Under the pieces are notes generated by a model. That model did no database searches. It saw nothing but the letters and a program-made list of their open reading frames with translations, and was not told where the DNA came from. Positions 7,763 through 15,396 of a stretch of DNA of 64,000 nt are shown one piece after another (within the stretch, counting starts at the first letter, position 1; the number at the start of each line of letters is the position of its first letter). This DNA is from an uncultured Latescibacterota bacterium (lineage in GTDB: Bacteria; Latescibacterota; UBA2968; UBA8231), in assembly GCA_951813615.1 (NCBI GenBank), contig OX638377.1, positions 5,243,739 to 5,307,738 on the forward strand. Reading direction: 5' to 3'. The translations under genes were made by a program, and so were the position numbers.

Positions 7763-8761
7763 ATGACATTTATAAACATGTTGAGCGCCGTCCACTATCA
7801 GGCCGTGGACCCCGGAACTCAGTGGATCAAGGACGCCGACGTCGCCATCGATTCCGACGGCCCGCTCGATGCAGACCGCACCCTCACTCCGAACGTAATC
7901 AAAATGGACGGCGGGTACCGCATGTACTATCACGGCCTCGGGCCGGAGCGTCCAAACGCGGCTTCAAAGGGGTACATTCTGAGTGCCTTCTCCACCGATG
8001 CCGAGCGCTGGGAGAAGGAGCCGGGCGTCAGAATGGATGCGGGCGGAGAGGGTGCCGAGCACTACATCTGGAGCCCGGACGTTATTCCGCTAGCGGATGG
8101 CCGCTACCGCATGTACTACGAGGGGAAGACCGAGACGGGGGACGGCCAAGTCAAGGCCACAATTGTCAGTGCTATTTCCGCCGACGGTCTGGTCTGGGAA
8201 CGAGAGCCAGGCCTGCGCCTAGCCGGCGCAAGCGTCTCCTATCTGGCACCTCGATGTCTCCACCTCGACCCGGCCTCAGAAAAGGGCGACTCCCACTTTC
8301 GCCTCTACGCCAGTGCCTATCCCTATCCAGATGTTGCTGGTAACAAAAAGATCGTCAGTGCCGTGTCAGAAGACGGTCTAGTGTTCCAGTTGGAGCCCGG
8401 CGTTCGCATACCCCAAGACCGAGCGCTCGAAAGCTATGCCGTCTATGCCCCAGAGGTTTTGCGCCTAGGCGAGGGCGGCTTCCGCATGTACTACGCAGGC
8501 TGGACATCGGCTCCGGAGGTCCAGCGTGGATCAAAGTATCACGGCAGAATCTTCAGCGCATTTTCCGCGGACGGTCTGCAGTGGGTCAAGGATCCGGGAA
8601 TCTGCATTGACAATGGGGGACCATGGGATGCAGCCAAGGCATCAGAGCCGTGTGTGATTGACCTTGCCGACGGACGCTTCCGCATGTTCTACGAAGCCTG
8701 CGATCTCGACGGACGCTGGCGCATTGCCAGCGCGACTTCGGTTTCATCTACCGCGCCGTAA
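7763..8761 (+). CDS. Glycosidase-like five-bladed beta-propeller protein (GH43/GH32/GH130-like)
   Basis: A 332-residue protein made of recurring blades, each with a G-x-R/Y-MYY-x-G or A-G strand followed by SA-x-S-x-DG-x-x-W-x-x-EPG-x-R. At least four near-copies are seen (DGGYRMYYHG, DGRYRMYYEG, EGGFRMYYAG, DGRFRMFYEA). This is the pattern of glycosyl hydrolase families with a five-bladed propeller. No signal peptide is visible, so it would act in the cytoplasm, as phosphorylases of this fold do. The start at 7763 is tentative: GGAGG lies about 17 nt upstream, and an ATG at 7778 is an alternative. Confidence 0.75.
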   Translation: MTFINMLSAVHYQAVDPGTQWIKDADVAIDSDGPLDADRTLTPNVIKMDGGYRMYYHGLGPERPNAASKGYILSAFSTDAERWEKEPGVRMDAGGEGAEHYIWSPDVIPLADGRYRMYYEGKTETGDGQVKATIVSAISADGLVWEREPGLRLAGASVSYLAPRCLHLDPASEKGDSHFRLYASAYPYPDVAGNKKIVSAVSEDGLVFQLEPGVRIPQDRALESYAVYAPEVLRLGEGGFRMYYAGWTSAPEVQRGSKYHGRIFSAFSADGLQWVKDPGICIDNGGPWDAAKASEPCVIDLADGRFRMFYEACDLDGRWRIASATSVSSTAP

Positions 8762-8808
8762 GAACATCCATACAACAAGCGATCACCCATAGCCAAAGGA
8801 GTACTGCC

Positions 8809-9933
8809 ATGCCGGGCACTGAAGCCCCTATCGGCCCCAACGATGCGATTAAAGTCACCAAGATCGAAACGTTCGTTCTCAAAAACTCTTGGGTCTTCGT
8901 CAAGATCTCGACGGACGCGGGCATCACCGGTTGGGGCGAGATGCTCAAGGACGACGCCAAGGCCTGTGCCGCTGGCGCGCTCGAAGTCGCCGACTACCTA
9001 GTGGGCGAGGACCCCCGCCCTGTCACTCACCACTGGCAAGCCATCCACCGGGGAGCCTTCTATCGCGGCGGCCCGATCAAAACCGCCATTTCCTCCGGCA
9101 TTGATATGGCCCTTTGGGACATCACCGGCAAATGCTATGGCGTGCCCGTGTACAAGCTGCTCGGCGGCCCCACGCGCGAGCGGATTCGGGTTTACGGCGA
9201 AGTAAGCGAGAAGACCGGGGTCAACGCCATGAAGGTGGGCCCGGGCACGTCGCGGGCTCCCTTCAAATACATCGAAGGGCAAAAATTCGTCGATGAGATC
9301 GTCGAGCGTTTCAAGGCACTGCGCGAACAACACGGTCCCGGCGTCGATATCGCCGTTGACTTTCACGGCGCAGTGCAGCCCCCTACCGCCCTGCTGCTCG
9401 TCAAGGCGCTCGAACCGTATCATCCTTGGTTCTACGAGGAAATTGTGCAGGCCCTCAACGTCGACGTCATGGCCGAAATCGCCGAAAAGACCCACATCCC
9501 CATTGCTACGGGCGAGCGCATCTTTACTAAGTGGGGGTTCAAGGAAATTCTCGAAAAGCGCGCCGCCCACATCCTCCAGCCAGACATTTGCTATGCCGGC
9601 GGCATCACCGAATTGAAGATCATCGCCGGCATGGCCGAGGCTTACTACTCTCCGCTGGCCCCGCACAATCCCCAAGGCCCCTGTTCGCTTGCCGCGAGTC
9701 TGCAGATCGCCGCTTCCATCCCCAACTTTCTCATCCAAGAGCGCGGCGACAACGAATACGCAGACCTGCTCGCCAAACCCTTGCCACCAGTCGCCAACGG
9801 CCACCGACCCCTGCCCACAGAGCCCGGCCTCGGCATCACCATCGACGAAGACAAGCTCATGGCCCAAGTCGGCGAACCGAATCCCTATCGCGTTCGCCTT
9901 GATCCCGACGACGGGTCGGTCGTGGATTGGTAG
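8809..9933 (+). CDS. Mandelate racemase/muconate lactonizing enzyme family protein, galactonate dehydratase-like
   Basis: A 374-residue enolase-superfamily enzyme. Metal ligands are Asp184 (VDFHG), Glu210 (FYEE) and Glu236 (ATGERI). His186 and His286 (APHNPQGP) are placed as the acid/base pair of D-galactonate dehydratases. The N-terminal capping domain includes the GWGE loop. It should dehydrate a sugar acid to a 2-keto-3-deoxy acid, the kind of product cleaved by the HpcH/HpaI aldolase encoded nearby. GGAG lies about 8 nt before the ATG. The exact sugar acid cannot be told from sequence alone. Confidence 0.87.
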   Translation: MPGTEAPIGPNDAIKVTKIETFVLKNSWVFVKISTDAGITGWGEMLKDDAKACAAGALEVADYLVGEDPRPVTHHWQAIHRGAFYRGGPIKTAISSGIDMALWDITGKCYGVPVYKLLGGPTRERIRVYGEVSEKTGVNAMKVGPGTSRAPFKYIEGQKFVDEIVERFKALREQHGPGVDIAVDFHGAVQPPTALLLVKALEPYHPWFYEEIVQALNVDVMAEIAEKTHIPIATGERIFTKWGFKEILEKRAAHILQPDICYAGGITELKIIAGMAEAYYSPLAPHNPQGPCSLAASLQIAASIPNFLIQERGDNEYADLLAKPLPPVANGHRPLPTEPGLGITIDEDKLMAQVGEPNPYRVRLDPDDGSVVDW

Positions 9934-9978
9934 GGCGGGAAGGAAAAGAGCACTACCCCTTAATTGAGGAGCGCTGGA

Positions 9979-10233
9979 ATGAGCACTTTAACCTTTGAAG
10001 CGCGGGCTTCTAAAATTTGGTTCGATAACGATAATATGTGGCTGACTCTTTCCGATGGTCGGCAATTATCGGTCCCCCTTGCCTATTTTCCTCGGCTGCA
10101 TAAAGCTACAGAACAACAAAGGGAAAAGTATGAGCTTAGTGGTGGTGGGACGGGCCTCCATTGGGATGAAATAGATGAAGATATTAGCGTTCCCAACCTA
10201 CTTATTGGAATCTATGATCGGTCTGTTACTTGA
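9979..10233 (+). CDS. DUF2442 domain protein
   Basis: An 84-residue protein with the DUF2442 pattern: a beta-rich start, then LTLSDGRQLSVPLAYFPRL, and a C-terminal GTGLHWDEIDEDISVPNLL. DUF2442 proteins often sit in small toxin-antitoxin-like pairs, frequently with DUF4160 proteins. No such partner is seen here; the next genes are another small protein, a YgiT-type zinc finger and a nucleotidyltransferase. GAGG lies 8 nt before the ATG. Codon use is more AT-rich than in the catabolic genes on its left, suggesting separate origin. Confidence 0.85.
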   Translation: MSTLTFEARASKIWFDNDNMWLTLSDGRQLSVPLAYFPRLHKATEQQREKYELSGGGTGLHWDEIDEDISVPNLLIGIYDRSVT

Positions 10234-10275
10234 AGCCATCTCATAAATGCCAGCGACCCCGTAAGGACGTTCCCT

Positions 10276-10482
10276 GTGGGTGCCCATTTAGACCGTAATT
10301 CTCCCCATCCTTTAAGAAAACAGCTCGCTACGGATGAGATCATCTTGGAGACAAGGAGGATCAAAGAAGCCTTGGCAGAGTCTATGGATTACGATCTTGA
10401 TCGCATTCTGAAAGATGCGAGGCAGAAACAGGAGAAAAGCGGCAGGATTGTCCTTTCTCCTCCAGTTCAACCAATCCCCTGA
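10276..10482 (+). CDS. Small antitoxin-like protein with degenerate start
   Basis: A 68-codon frame from a GTG. The family-like part begins only at residue 20 (DEIILETRRIKEALAE, then MDYDLDRILKDARQKQEKSG), and the expected initiator just before it reads ACG (10330) rather than ATG. The same pattern (DEII, then EYDLDRL, then LRKKEQEHG) occurs in the small gene at 32362-32529, which directly follows a PIN toxin, so both are likely the same antitoxin-like family. Whether this copy is still translated is unclear: either GTG at 10276 or ACG could start it, or it is a decaying remnant. Confidence 0.5.
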   Translation: MGAHLDRNSPHPLRKQLATDEIILETRRIKEALAESMDYDLDRILKDARQKQEKSGRIVLSPPVQPIP

Positions 10483-10526
10483 CGACGACATAGTACCAAG
10501 AGAGTCTGATCGGTTTTTGAGTCAAA

Positions 10527-10739
10527 ATGAACTGCATCCACTGTCATGGGCGGATGAAGCGCTCGAAAGCCCCCTTCCATGTTGACCGCAACGGCTATCA
10601 CTTGGTGTTCGACACAGTCCCGGCTTGGGTCTGTGCCCAATGTGGTGAGGCGTACTTTGAGGAGCGCGAAGTCGATGTAATTCAGAGCGCCATTACGGGG
10701 CTCGATCAACAGGCTCAGCGGCTTGTTGCAGACATTTGA
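10527..10739 (+). CDS. YgiT-type zinc-finger protein
   Basis: A 70-residue protein with two CxxC knuckles (MNCIHCHG at the N-terminus, WVCAQCGEAYF near residue 34), the zinc-binding unit of YgiT/MqsA-type antitoxins. The HTH domain of full MqsA is absent; only a short helical tail follows. Single-domain proteins of this type usually pair with a DUF4258 or RelE-like toxin. Here the neighbours are a degenerate small protein upstream and a nucleotidyltransferase 6 nt downstream, so the original partner may have been lost. Confidence 0.82.
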   Translation: MNCIHCHGRMKRSKAPFHVDRNGYHLVFDTVPAWVCAQCGEAYFEEREVDVIQSAITGLDQQAQRLVADI

Positions 10740-10745
10740 TTATGA

Positions 10746-11087
10746 ATGCCATTGAAACCCATATCGACGAACGCCACGATCCAAGCCATAGCGCAACTAG
10801 TTGTCGAACGCTTTGATCCAGAACAGATCATTCTCTTCGGCAGCCATGCTCGCGGAGAGGTTGGAGCGCACAGCGATGTGGATCTGCTGGTCGTGCTTCG
10901 TGCAGACGCAGGACGGCCACAACTTGGCAATCCGATTCGTCGGGCCATTGCCGAGCGTTTCGTCCTGCCCGTTGATGTGGTCGTCCGCTCTCCAGAAGTC
11001 CTCGCCGAGCAGCGCGATGCCCCGTATTCCTTGATCCACAAGGTGCTGGAAGAGGGGAAAGTGCTGTATGAGCGACGTATCGCCTGA
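10746..11087 (+). CDS. Minimal nucleotidyltransferase (MNT-type), antitoxin of an MNT/HEPN pair
   Basis: A 113-residue nucleotidyltransferase-fold protein. IILFGSHARGEVGAHSDVDLLVVL holds the GS-x10-DxD motif, with Asp53 and Asp55 as metal ligands; a third acidic residue is expected in LPVDVVVRS. In type VII toxin-antitoxin systems such MNT proteins modify and neutralise a HEPN ribonuclease encoded next to them. The HEPN start overlaps this gene's end, but only 15 codons of it remain, so this antitoxin is probably an orphan. Confidence 0.85.
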   Translation: MPLKPISTNATIQAIAQLVVERFDPEQIILFGSHARGEVGAHSDVDLLVVLRADAGRPQLGNPIRRAIAERFVLPVDVVVRSPEVLAEQRDAPYSLIHKVLEEGKVLYERRIA

Positions 11088-11115
11088 ACGAGACTGGTTC
11101 GAGAAAGCCGATTGA
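11068..11115 (+). pseudogene. HEPN-domain toxin, 5' remnant
   Basis: An ATG inside the end of the nucleotidyltransferase gene opens a frame reading MSDVSPERDWFEKAD followed by a stop. The W-x-E-K-A-D start is typical of HEPN proteins partnered with MNT antitoxins, and the overlapping start is the usual arrangement. The remaining ~100 residues are missing. Homology stops about 62 bp before the left end of the IS5-type element, so the loss came from a rearrangement associated with that element rather than from a simple insertion. Confidence 0.55.
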
Positions 11116-11177
11116 TACCTAGGATGATGATCGACTTTCCATCTCTAGAAACCCGCGATGAAATTTCTTTCTAAAAT

Positions 11178-12332
11178 GGCGTTGTTGCATGAAAGTCTGG
11201 TTAGGGTCTTGAAATGGTGCAGGCTCTCCAGTTAGATTGGTTCGTGGTTCCAGCAAGAAACACGTTCCTCTCTTCCCAAAGAGCCTGTGATGAGCAAAGT
11301 ATCGGGTGGTTCGTCCTCGGTCAAGTCGAAAGCAGTGTATCGGGTCAAGAATTGGTCGTCGTATAATCGGGCGTTGGTTGCTCGCGGTAGCCTGACGGTC
11401 TGGCTGGACGATTCGTTTTGGCCGCAGTGGTATGATCAGCGACCGTGTCAACGGGGTGCTCAGTTTGTCTATTCGGATCGCCCGATTGAATGGATGTTGA
11501 CGATGCGGATGCTGTTTGGGTTGCCGCTGGACCAGACGCAGGGTTTTATCCAATCGCTGTTGGACTTGATGGGGTTGGACTTGGCCGTGCCGGACTACTC
11601 GACCTTGTCGCGTCGCCACGGGTCCTTGGCGGTGATGTTGCCGTGCCAGCGCGCCGATAAACCGATGCACTTGGTGGTGGATTCGACCGGCTTGAAGGTC
11701 TACGGTGAGGGCGAGTGGAAAGTCCGTCAACACGGCTGGACGAAACGGCGGACGTGGCGCAAGCGGCATGTGGGGGTCAACGAGGCCACCGGTGAGGTGG
11801 TCGCCCAGACATTGACGTCCCATCGGATCGATGATGCCTCGCAGGTCTCGGCCCTGCTGGCTCAAGTCGATGAGGTGGTAGAGGCGATAGGCGGCGATGG
11901 GGCCTATGACAAACAGAAGGTGTTCGACGCGTTGGCCACGCCACCCAGCGGCCCCTCGATTCGGCCGATCATTGCCCTACGTAAAGACGCTAAAATCCAG
12001 CAGCATGGTAATTGTAAGGCCCCTCCGTTGGCGCGGGACGAGATGCTCCGAGCTATTCGACAAAAAGGACGCCAGGGGTGGAAACAGGAAAGTGGCTATC
12101 ATCGACGTTCGTTGGCCGAAACGCTCATCTATCGCTATAAGCATCTCATCGGGGGCCAACTCAAGGCGCGTAGCGAGGCCAACCAAACAGGTCGAAAGTC
12201 GCCTCGGCTGTGCCCTCCTCAATCGAATGATCCATCTGGGCAAACCCCAGTCATACCGAGTAGAAAAAAGCAACTGACCAAAAAACAACAGGCGACAAGG
12301 ATACCCCCGATAGCGATTCATGCAACAACGCC
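11178..12332 (+). mobile_element. IS5-family insertion sequence (IS903-like ends), decayed
   Basis: The element is bounded by perfect 16-bp terminal inverted repeats: GGCGTTGTTGCATGAA at 11178-11193 and its complement at 12317-12332. The GGC-T/G-TTGTTGCA ends and the transposase type fit the IS903 group of IS5. The 9-bp flanks (TTCTAAAAT and CTTCCAAAG) do not match, so no target duplication is present. The left flank holds a HEPN remnant and the right flank a truncated acetyltransferase, so the element sits at a deletion or recombination junction. Confidence 0.85.
11290..12277 (+). pseudogene. IS5-family transposase, frameshifted near the C-terminus
   Basis: The frame encodes a DDE transposase with Asp in VVDSTGLK, Asp in IGGDGAYD and the ESGYHRRSLAETLIYRYK block carrying the catalytic Glu, in the order and spacing of the IS903 group. 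Between about 12175 and 12205 the expected C-terminal tail (CALLNRMIHLGKPQSYRV) continues in the +1 frame and ends at 12277. The original frame runs on beyond the right terminal repeat to 12429. The catalytic triad survives, but the tail is lost, so the protein is probably inactive. The start is ATG 11290 next to a GTG. Confidence 0.8.
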
Positions 12333-12543
12333 CTTCCAAAGTAAAAACGCCCAAATCAACTCCAGTCTGACCTTGCTTACCTTGAATTTCTTCAAACCAT
12401 TTGTCGGCGTTTTCTTGAGCAAGTCCTAACTGAACGTGCTCTGTCGGGACATCCTCGGCGGTTTCCGTCATCTCCCACAGCGTATGGCAATGTTCCCGCT
12501 CCAATGCCCGTAGGACCACATGCTCACCTCGAAGTTCGATCAT
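12333..12543 (-). pseudogene. GNAT acetyltransferase, N-terminal fragment cut by the IS5-type element
   Basis: A frame beginning MIELRGEHVVLRALEREH runs 70 codons and then passes straight into the right end of the insertion sequence. The start (I-x-L-R-G-x-x-V-x-L-R) and the later DLGVFTLEG strand are those of RimJ/RimL-type GNAT proteins, in which GVFTLEG would continue into the central beta strands. The motif A region is missing and is not found on the other side of the element. It starts 3 nt after the stop of the dehydratase gene, so it was once the last gene of that unit. Confidence 0.7.
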
Positions 12544-12546
12544 TCG

Positions 12547-13692
12547 CTACTGCTTCCACCCCAGATAATGCCCCTCGGTCTTGTCGCTGACCACTATCTT
12601 TGCGTCGGGACGCTCGCGCACTTCGGGACGCAGACTCGTTCCTAGGCCGGGACCTTCGGGCGCGAGCAGATGCCCGTCCTGTATGTTTAGATTAGTCGTC
12701 ACAAACTCCCCGTACCAGCCTTCGTAATACTGCCGAATCGTCTCCATCAACATCGCGTTCGGCACGTTCATGCAGATATGGGCGCAGGCAAACACGTTTA
12801 CAGGCCCGGTGCAGTCGTGGGGACATACCGGAAGCTGATACGTCTCCCCCAGAATCGCAATCTTCTTCGTCTCTGATATGCCACCCGTCCAGATAAGGTC
12901 GGGCATCAGAATTTCCACCGCACCCTTTTCGATGAACTCGCGGAACTGGTAGCGCGTCACAAACCGCTCGGCGAGACAGATCGGAAACTTCGCTTCTCGC
13001 ACCAGAGCCAGATGCGCGTCCACGTTGCGCGGCGAAAGCATTTCCTCAAGCCAAAGTATGTTGTACGGCTCCAAAGCCTTCGCCACCCTTATCGCGTTGT
13101 GCAGACTCCAGAATCCGTGCCCGTCGATAGCAATGCTCATGCGGTTGCCAACCGCCTCGTGAATTCTGCGTATCGGATCTATCATCGCCTCAATTTCCTC
13201 GTCAGAGACGTAGTACCCGTCGCCCTCGTGCGCATCGGGAAACGCGCCGAGTTTCATGTGCTTGATCCCGCGCTCAAGCAGCTCTGTTACATGAGACACG
13301 GGGTCAGGGCCGCCGCCCGTATTGTAAACGCGGATTCGGTCTCGGCAGGCACCGCCGAGCATTTCATATATAGGTCGGCCCGACGCTTGCCCCGCGATAT
13401 CCCAGAGCGCGATGTCTAGCGCGGAGATGGCGCGAGTCTCCGCGCCGCCATATCCCCAGTGGTCGGCGAGGCGGAACATATTGTGCCAGTGGTTTTCGAT
13501 ATTCAAAGGGTTGCGGCCGATCAGCATGGGCGCGAATAACTCGTGCACTGCGCCTTCTACCGCCATCGGCCCGTACCAAGTCTCGCCCAGCCCAACATGA
13601 CCTTCGTCTGTATAAATCTGCACCCAGATTCCGCAACCATAACTCTGCCTGCGGTCTGCCACGCGGATTGTTTCTACCTTAGTTATCTTCAT
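12547..13692 (-). CDS. Mandelate racemase/muconate lactonizing enzyme family protein
   Basis: A 381-residue enolase-superfamily enzyme, only distantly like the one at 8.8 kb. Metal ligands are Asp190 (IDGHG), Glu216 (WLEE) and Glu242 (LAER). His192 and His292 (CPHDCTGP) are positioned as in sugar acid dehydratases of the galactonate/mannonate type. The N-terminal capping domain has GLGETWYGP. AGGAGC lies about 11 nt before the ATG. It probably dehydrates a sugar acid. Its downstream partner was an acetyltransferase, now truncated. Confidence 0.86.
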   Translation of the reverse strand: MKITKVETIRVADRRQSYGCGIWVQIYTDEGHVGLGETWYGPMAVEGAVHELFAPMLIGRNPLNIENHWHNMFRLADHWGYGGAETRAISALDIALWDIAGQASGRPIYEMLGGACRDRIRVYNTGGGPDPVSHVTELLERGIKHMKLGAFPDAHEGDGYYVSDEEIEAMIDPIRRIHEAVGNRMSIAIDGHGFWSLHNAIRVAKALEPYNILWLEEMLSPRNVDAHLALVREAKFPICLAERFVTRYQFREFIEKGAVEILMPDLIWTGGISETKKIAILGETYQLPVCPHDCTGPVNVFACAHICMNVPNAMLMETIRQYYEGWYGEFVTTNLNIQDGHLLAPEGPGLGTSLRPEVRERPDAKIVVSDKTEGHYLGWKQ

Positions 13693-13766
13693 TTTTTCTT
13701 TGCTCCTAAGCCGGGGGCACAGTGTTAGACGAAGGGCATTTTCGGAGAATGTCCCTACACCTTGGC

Positions 13767-14165
13767 CTATACGAATACTGAGGGTGAGACGCCAAATCGC
13801 TTAGACAAAGCACGTATCTGCCGGACGTTTAGCTCTCGCTTGCCGCTCAGGATCTCAGAAACCACCCCTTGCGAACCCACCTCCGGCAAATCCGACTGGG
13901 TCAATTCATGCTCCTCCATGAGGAAGCGGAGTGAATCCACACCCTCCAACTTGGGCATAGAGTAGTGTTGTTCTTCCCAAGCGTGAACAACGGTGCCCAG
14001 CGTATCGAGCAAAGAATAAAGCGGATGCCGCTCATCCATACCCACTTCATCGATCAGGTTGTTGAGCCGCTCTAGGGCCGAGTCGTATTCCTGCTCGTTC
14101 TGAATCTTGAGTAACGCACTCACTTGCGTCCAGGATCGCTGAAGCTGTGGGGTAATGACACTCAT
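13767..14165 (-). CDS. higA: HigA-type antitoxin with C-terminal XRE helix-turn-helix
   Basis: A 132-residue antitoxin. The N-terminal two thirds is helical and acidic (residues 1-75). The C-terminal part, LRFLMEEHELTQSDLPEVGSQ then VSEILSGKRELNVRQIRALSKRFGVSP, is an XRE/HigA2-type DNA-binding domain. The ATG overlaps the stop of the toxin gene (ATGA), and GGAGG lies about 10 nt upstream, inside that gene. It should bind and block the HigB ribonuclease and repress the operon through the palindromic site in front of the toxin gene. Confidence 0.88.
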   Translation of the reverse strand: MSVITPQLQRSWTQVSALLKIQNEQEYDSALERLNNLIDEVGMDERHPLYSLLDTLGTVVHAWEEQHYSMPKLEGVDSLRFLMEEHELTQSDLPEVGSQGVVSEILSGKRELNVRQIRALSKRFGVSPSVFV

Positions 14166-14449
14166 GTTCTCCATCCTCCACGGTCGTAGGCTTGGTGTGT
14201 AAGCACATGACGGATGTATACTTTGCCTCGATTGAAGTGAATAGAGGCAATCAGGCGGTACTTGTTGCCGGCAATGTTGAATACGACGAATTCTCCGACT
14301 TTGTCAGCCGAAGGAAAAGTGCGGTGCAAGGCTGTGAAACTGCTAAATTGAGTCTGCCGCATGATTTTGAACCAGCGACTTAGAGGTTTCTCACTATCGG
14401 GATGCTGTTCCCAAAACACTCGTAAGGCTTTGCGTGAGATTACGTGCAT
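14162..14449 (-). CDS. higB: HigB-family mRNA interferase toxin
   Basis: A 95-residue protein with the full HigB pattern: MHVISRKALRVFWEQHP start, FPSADKV, VVFNIAGNKYRLIASIHFN and the C-terminal VYIRHVLTHQAYDRGGW, which contains the catalytic His/Asp region. HigB toxins cleave mRNA on ribosomes. The start at 14449 is set by the strongly conserved MHVISRK N-terminus. The toxin precedes the antitoxin, as is usual for hig. The ATG lies only 6 nt after a good -10 box, so the message may be leaderless. Confidence 0.9.
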   Translation of the reverse strand: MHVISRKALRVFWEQHPDSEKPLSRWFKIMRQTQFSSFTALHRTFPSADKVGEFVVFNIAGNKYRLIASIHFNRGKVYIRHVLTHQAYDRGGWRT

Positions 14450-14455
14450 CCGTAT

Positions 14456-14489
14456 AGAATATCGCAATTTGCGATATATCGCAAATTGC
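14456..14489 (-). promoter_or_regulatory. higBA promoter embedded in a palindromic operator
   Basis: On the minus strand TTGCGA (14479-14484) and TATTCT (14456-14461) are separated by exactly 17 bp. The -35 box lies inside a perfect 26-bp palindrome (14464-14489) built from GCAATTTGCGATA arms. A second overlapping palindrome with ATATCGCAA arms around one central base covers the -10 side. The repeated TATCGCAA half-sites are the likely binding sites for the HigA dimer, giving autoregulation. The predicted transcription start falls on or next to the toxin ATG. Confidence 0.8.
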
Positions 14490-14545
14490 CTGTCCTGTCC
14501 AGCGAGCCATTCCACTGGCTTGAGCTCTACGCCCTTGCTCCTTTT

Positions 14546-14582
14546 CGTCTAATGTTCCCGCCACTTGCGAACCCGCCGAGCG
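14546..14582 (-). repeat. attC-like half-site 1
   Basis: One of three related 35-37 bp spacer sequences (others at 17206-17242 and 18915-18949). Read on the minus strand they share GCTYNG, GGGTTCGCAA, then G-G, then a core-like heptamer about 8 nt later. Here the heptamer is ATTAGAC, one base off the integron core consensus GTTRRRY. The site follows a DUF2283 fragment directly and lies just upstream of the hig promoter. It may be the 3' half of a cassette recombination site. Confidence 0.4.
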
Positions 14583-14588
14583 GAGCAC

Positions 14589-14624
14589 TTTACGGTAGGT
14601 AATTTCCAAATAATGTTCTCTCAT
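14589..14624 (-). pseudogene. DUF2283 gene fragment (first 12 codons)
   Basis: On the minus strand an ATG opens MREHYLEITYRK, the same first 12 residues as the complete DUF2283 gene at 24639-24908, with similar DNA. After that the sequence switches abruptly into the attC-like half-site. It is therefore a truncated copy fused to a spacer. It lies 22 nt after the methyltransferase stop. Confidence 0.75.
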
Positions 14625-14646
14625 AGTTGCCCGAAATGCCGGCGGT

Positions 14647-15396
14647 TCACGATGTCTCTTTGCGCGCCAGAGCAATCAGCCGCTTTGAGCTACGCCCATA
14701 CGCACTGCCTGCCAAATCTCCATATAGTTGCGTATTGCTGAACCCAACTTGTAAGAGACGATCCTTCAGTTCCTGGCCGGAGTACAACGTGTGGTGAAAC
14801 TTGAACGATCTTACCTGCTCATCCCGGATCAGGAGCCACTCGTTGCGAATCCTCGTCCAATCATCGAAGATCTCGCGACGTTGAACGAGCAGTGTCCCGT
14901 CGGGATGCACCTCCGAGGAGGTCGCGGCGAATACCTTGGCCAACCACTCTTTACTCATCAGATCCATTACGAGGACTCCCCCAGGTTTGAGACTCTCGTA
15001 GATGTTGTTGAGCACTAGCAGGTCCTCGTCCTTGTCGTCGAAATAGCCGAAGGACGTAAACATGTTGAGCACCAAGTCGTACGATGCGGATCGCACAAAA
15101 CGACGCATGTCCTCCTGCACAAATTCAACGTCTAATTTCCGCGCGCTTGCCCGCGCCCTAGCTTTTTGCAGCAGGAACGCGGTAGCATCAACGCCCGTCA
15201 CGGAAAATCCTCGCTCGGCTAGGATCGTGGCATGTCGGCCGGGGCCGCAGCACAGATCGAGGATATGTGTCCCGCTGAATTCCACCAGCGAAAGAATCTT
15301 GTCGACTTGATCTTCCGCAGATTGAAAGCGCTCTTCCGGGAATATATAGGGATACATTTCCGTCCAGAAGTCTTCGTTTTCAAACCATTCGGACAT
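14647..15396 (-). CDS. Class I SAM-dependent methyltransferase
   Basis: A 249-residue methyltransferase. SAM-binding motif I is ILDLCCGPGRHATILAERG (about residue 45), followed by VTGVDATAFLL with the ribose-binding Asp, the EDMRRF motif around residue 97 and LVLNMFTSFGYF. The form resembles small-molecule or ubiquinone-type methyltransferases. GGAGG lies 6 nt before the ATG. The region in front of the gene carries a GCCTAAC core-like site of the preceding cassette-like unit. The methyl acceptor cannot be inferred. Confidence 0.85.
   Translation of the reverse strand: MSEWFENEDFWTEMYPYIFPEERFQSAEDQVDKILSLVEFSGTHILDLCCGPGRHATILAERGFSVTGVDATAFLLQKARARASARKLDVEFVQEDMRRFVRSASYDLVLNMFTSFGYFDDKDEDLLVLNNIYESLKPGGVLVMDLMSKEWLAKVFAATSSEVHPDGTLLVQRREIFDDWTRIRNEWLLIRDEQVRSFKFHHTLYSGQELKDRLLQVGFSNTQLYGDLAGSAYGRSSKRLIALARKETS

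Noticed and set aside
11119-11865. 248-codon minus-strand frame
   Set aside because: It lies entirely opposite the IS5-type transposase gene, is rich in Pro/Arg/Gln, and has no family pattern; the transposase motifs explain the DNA.
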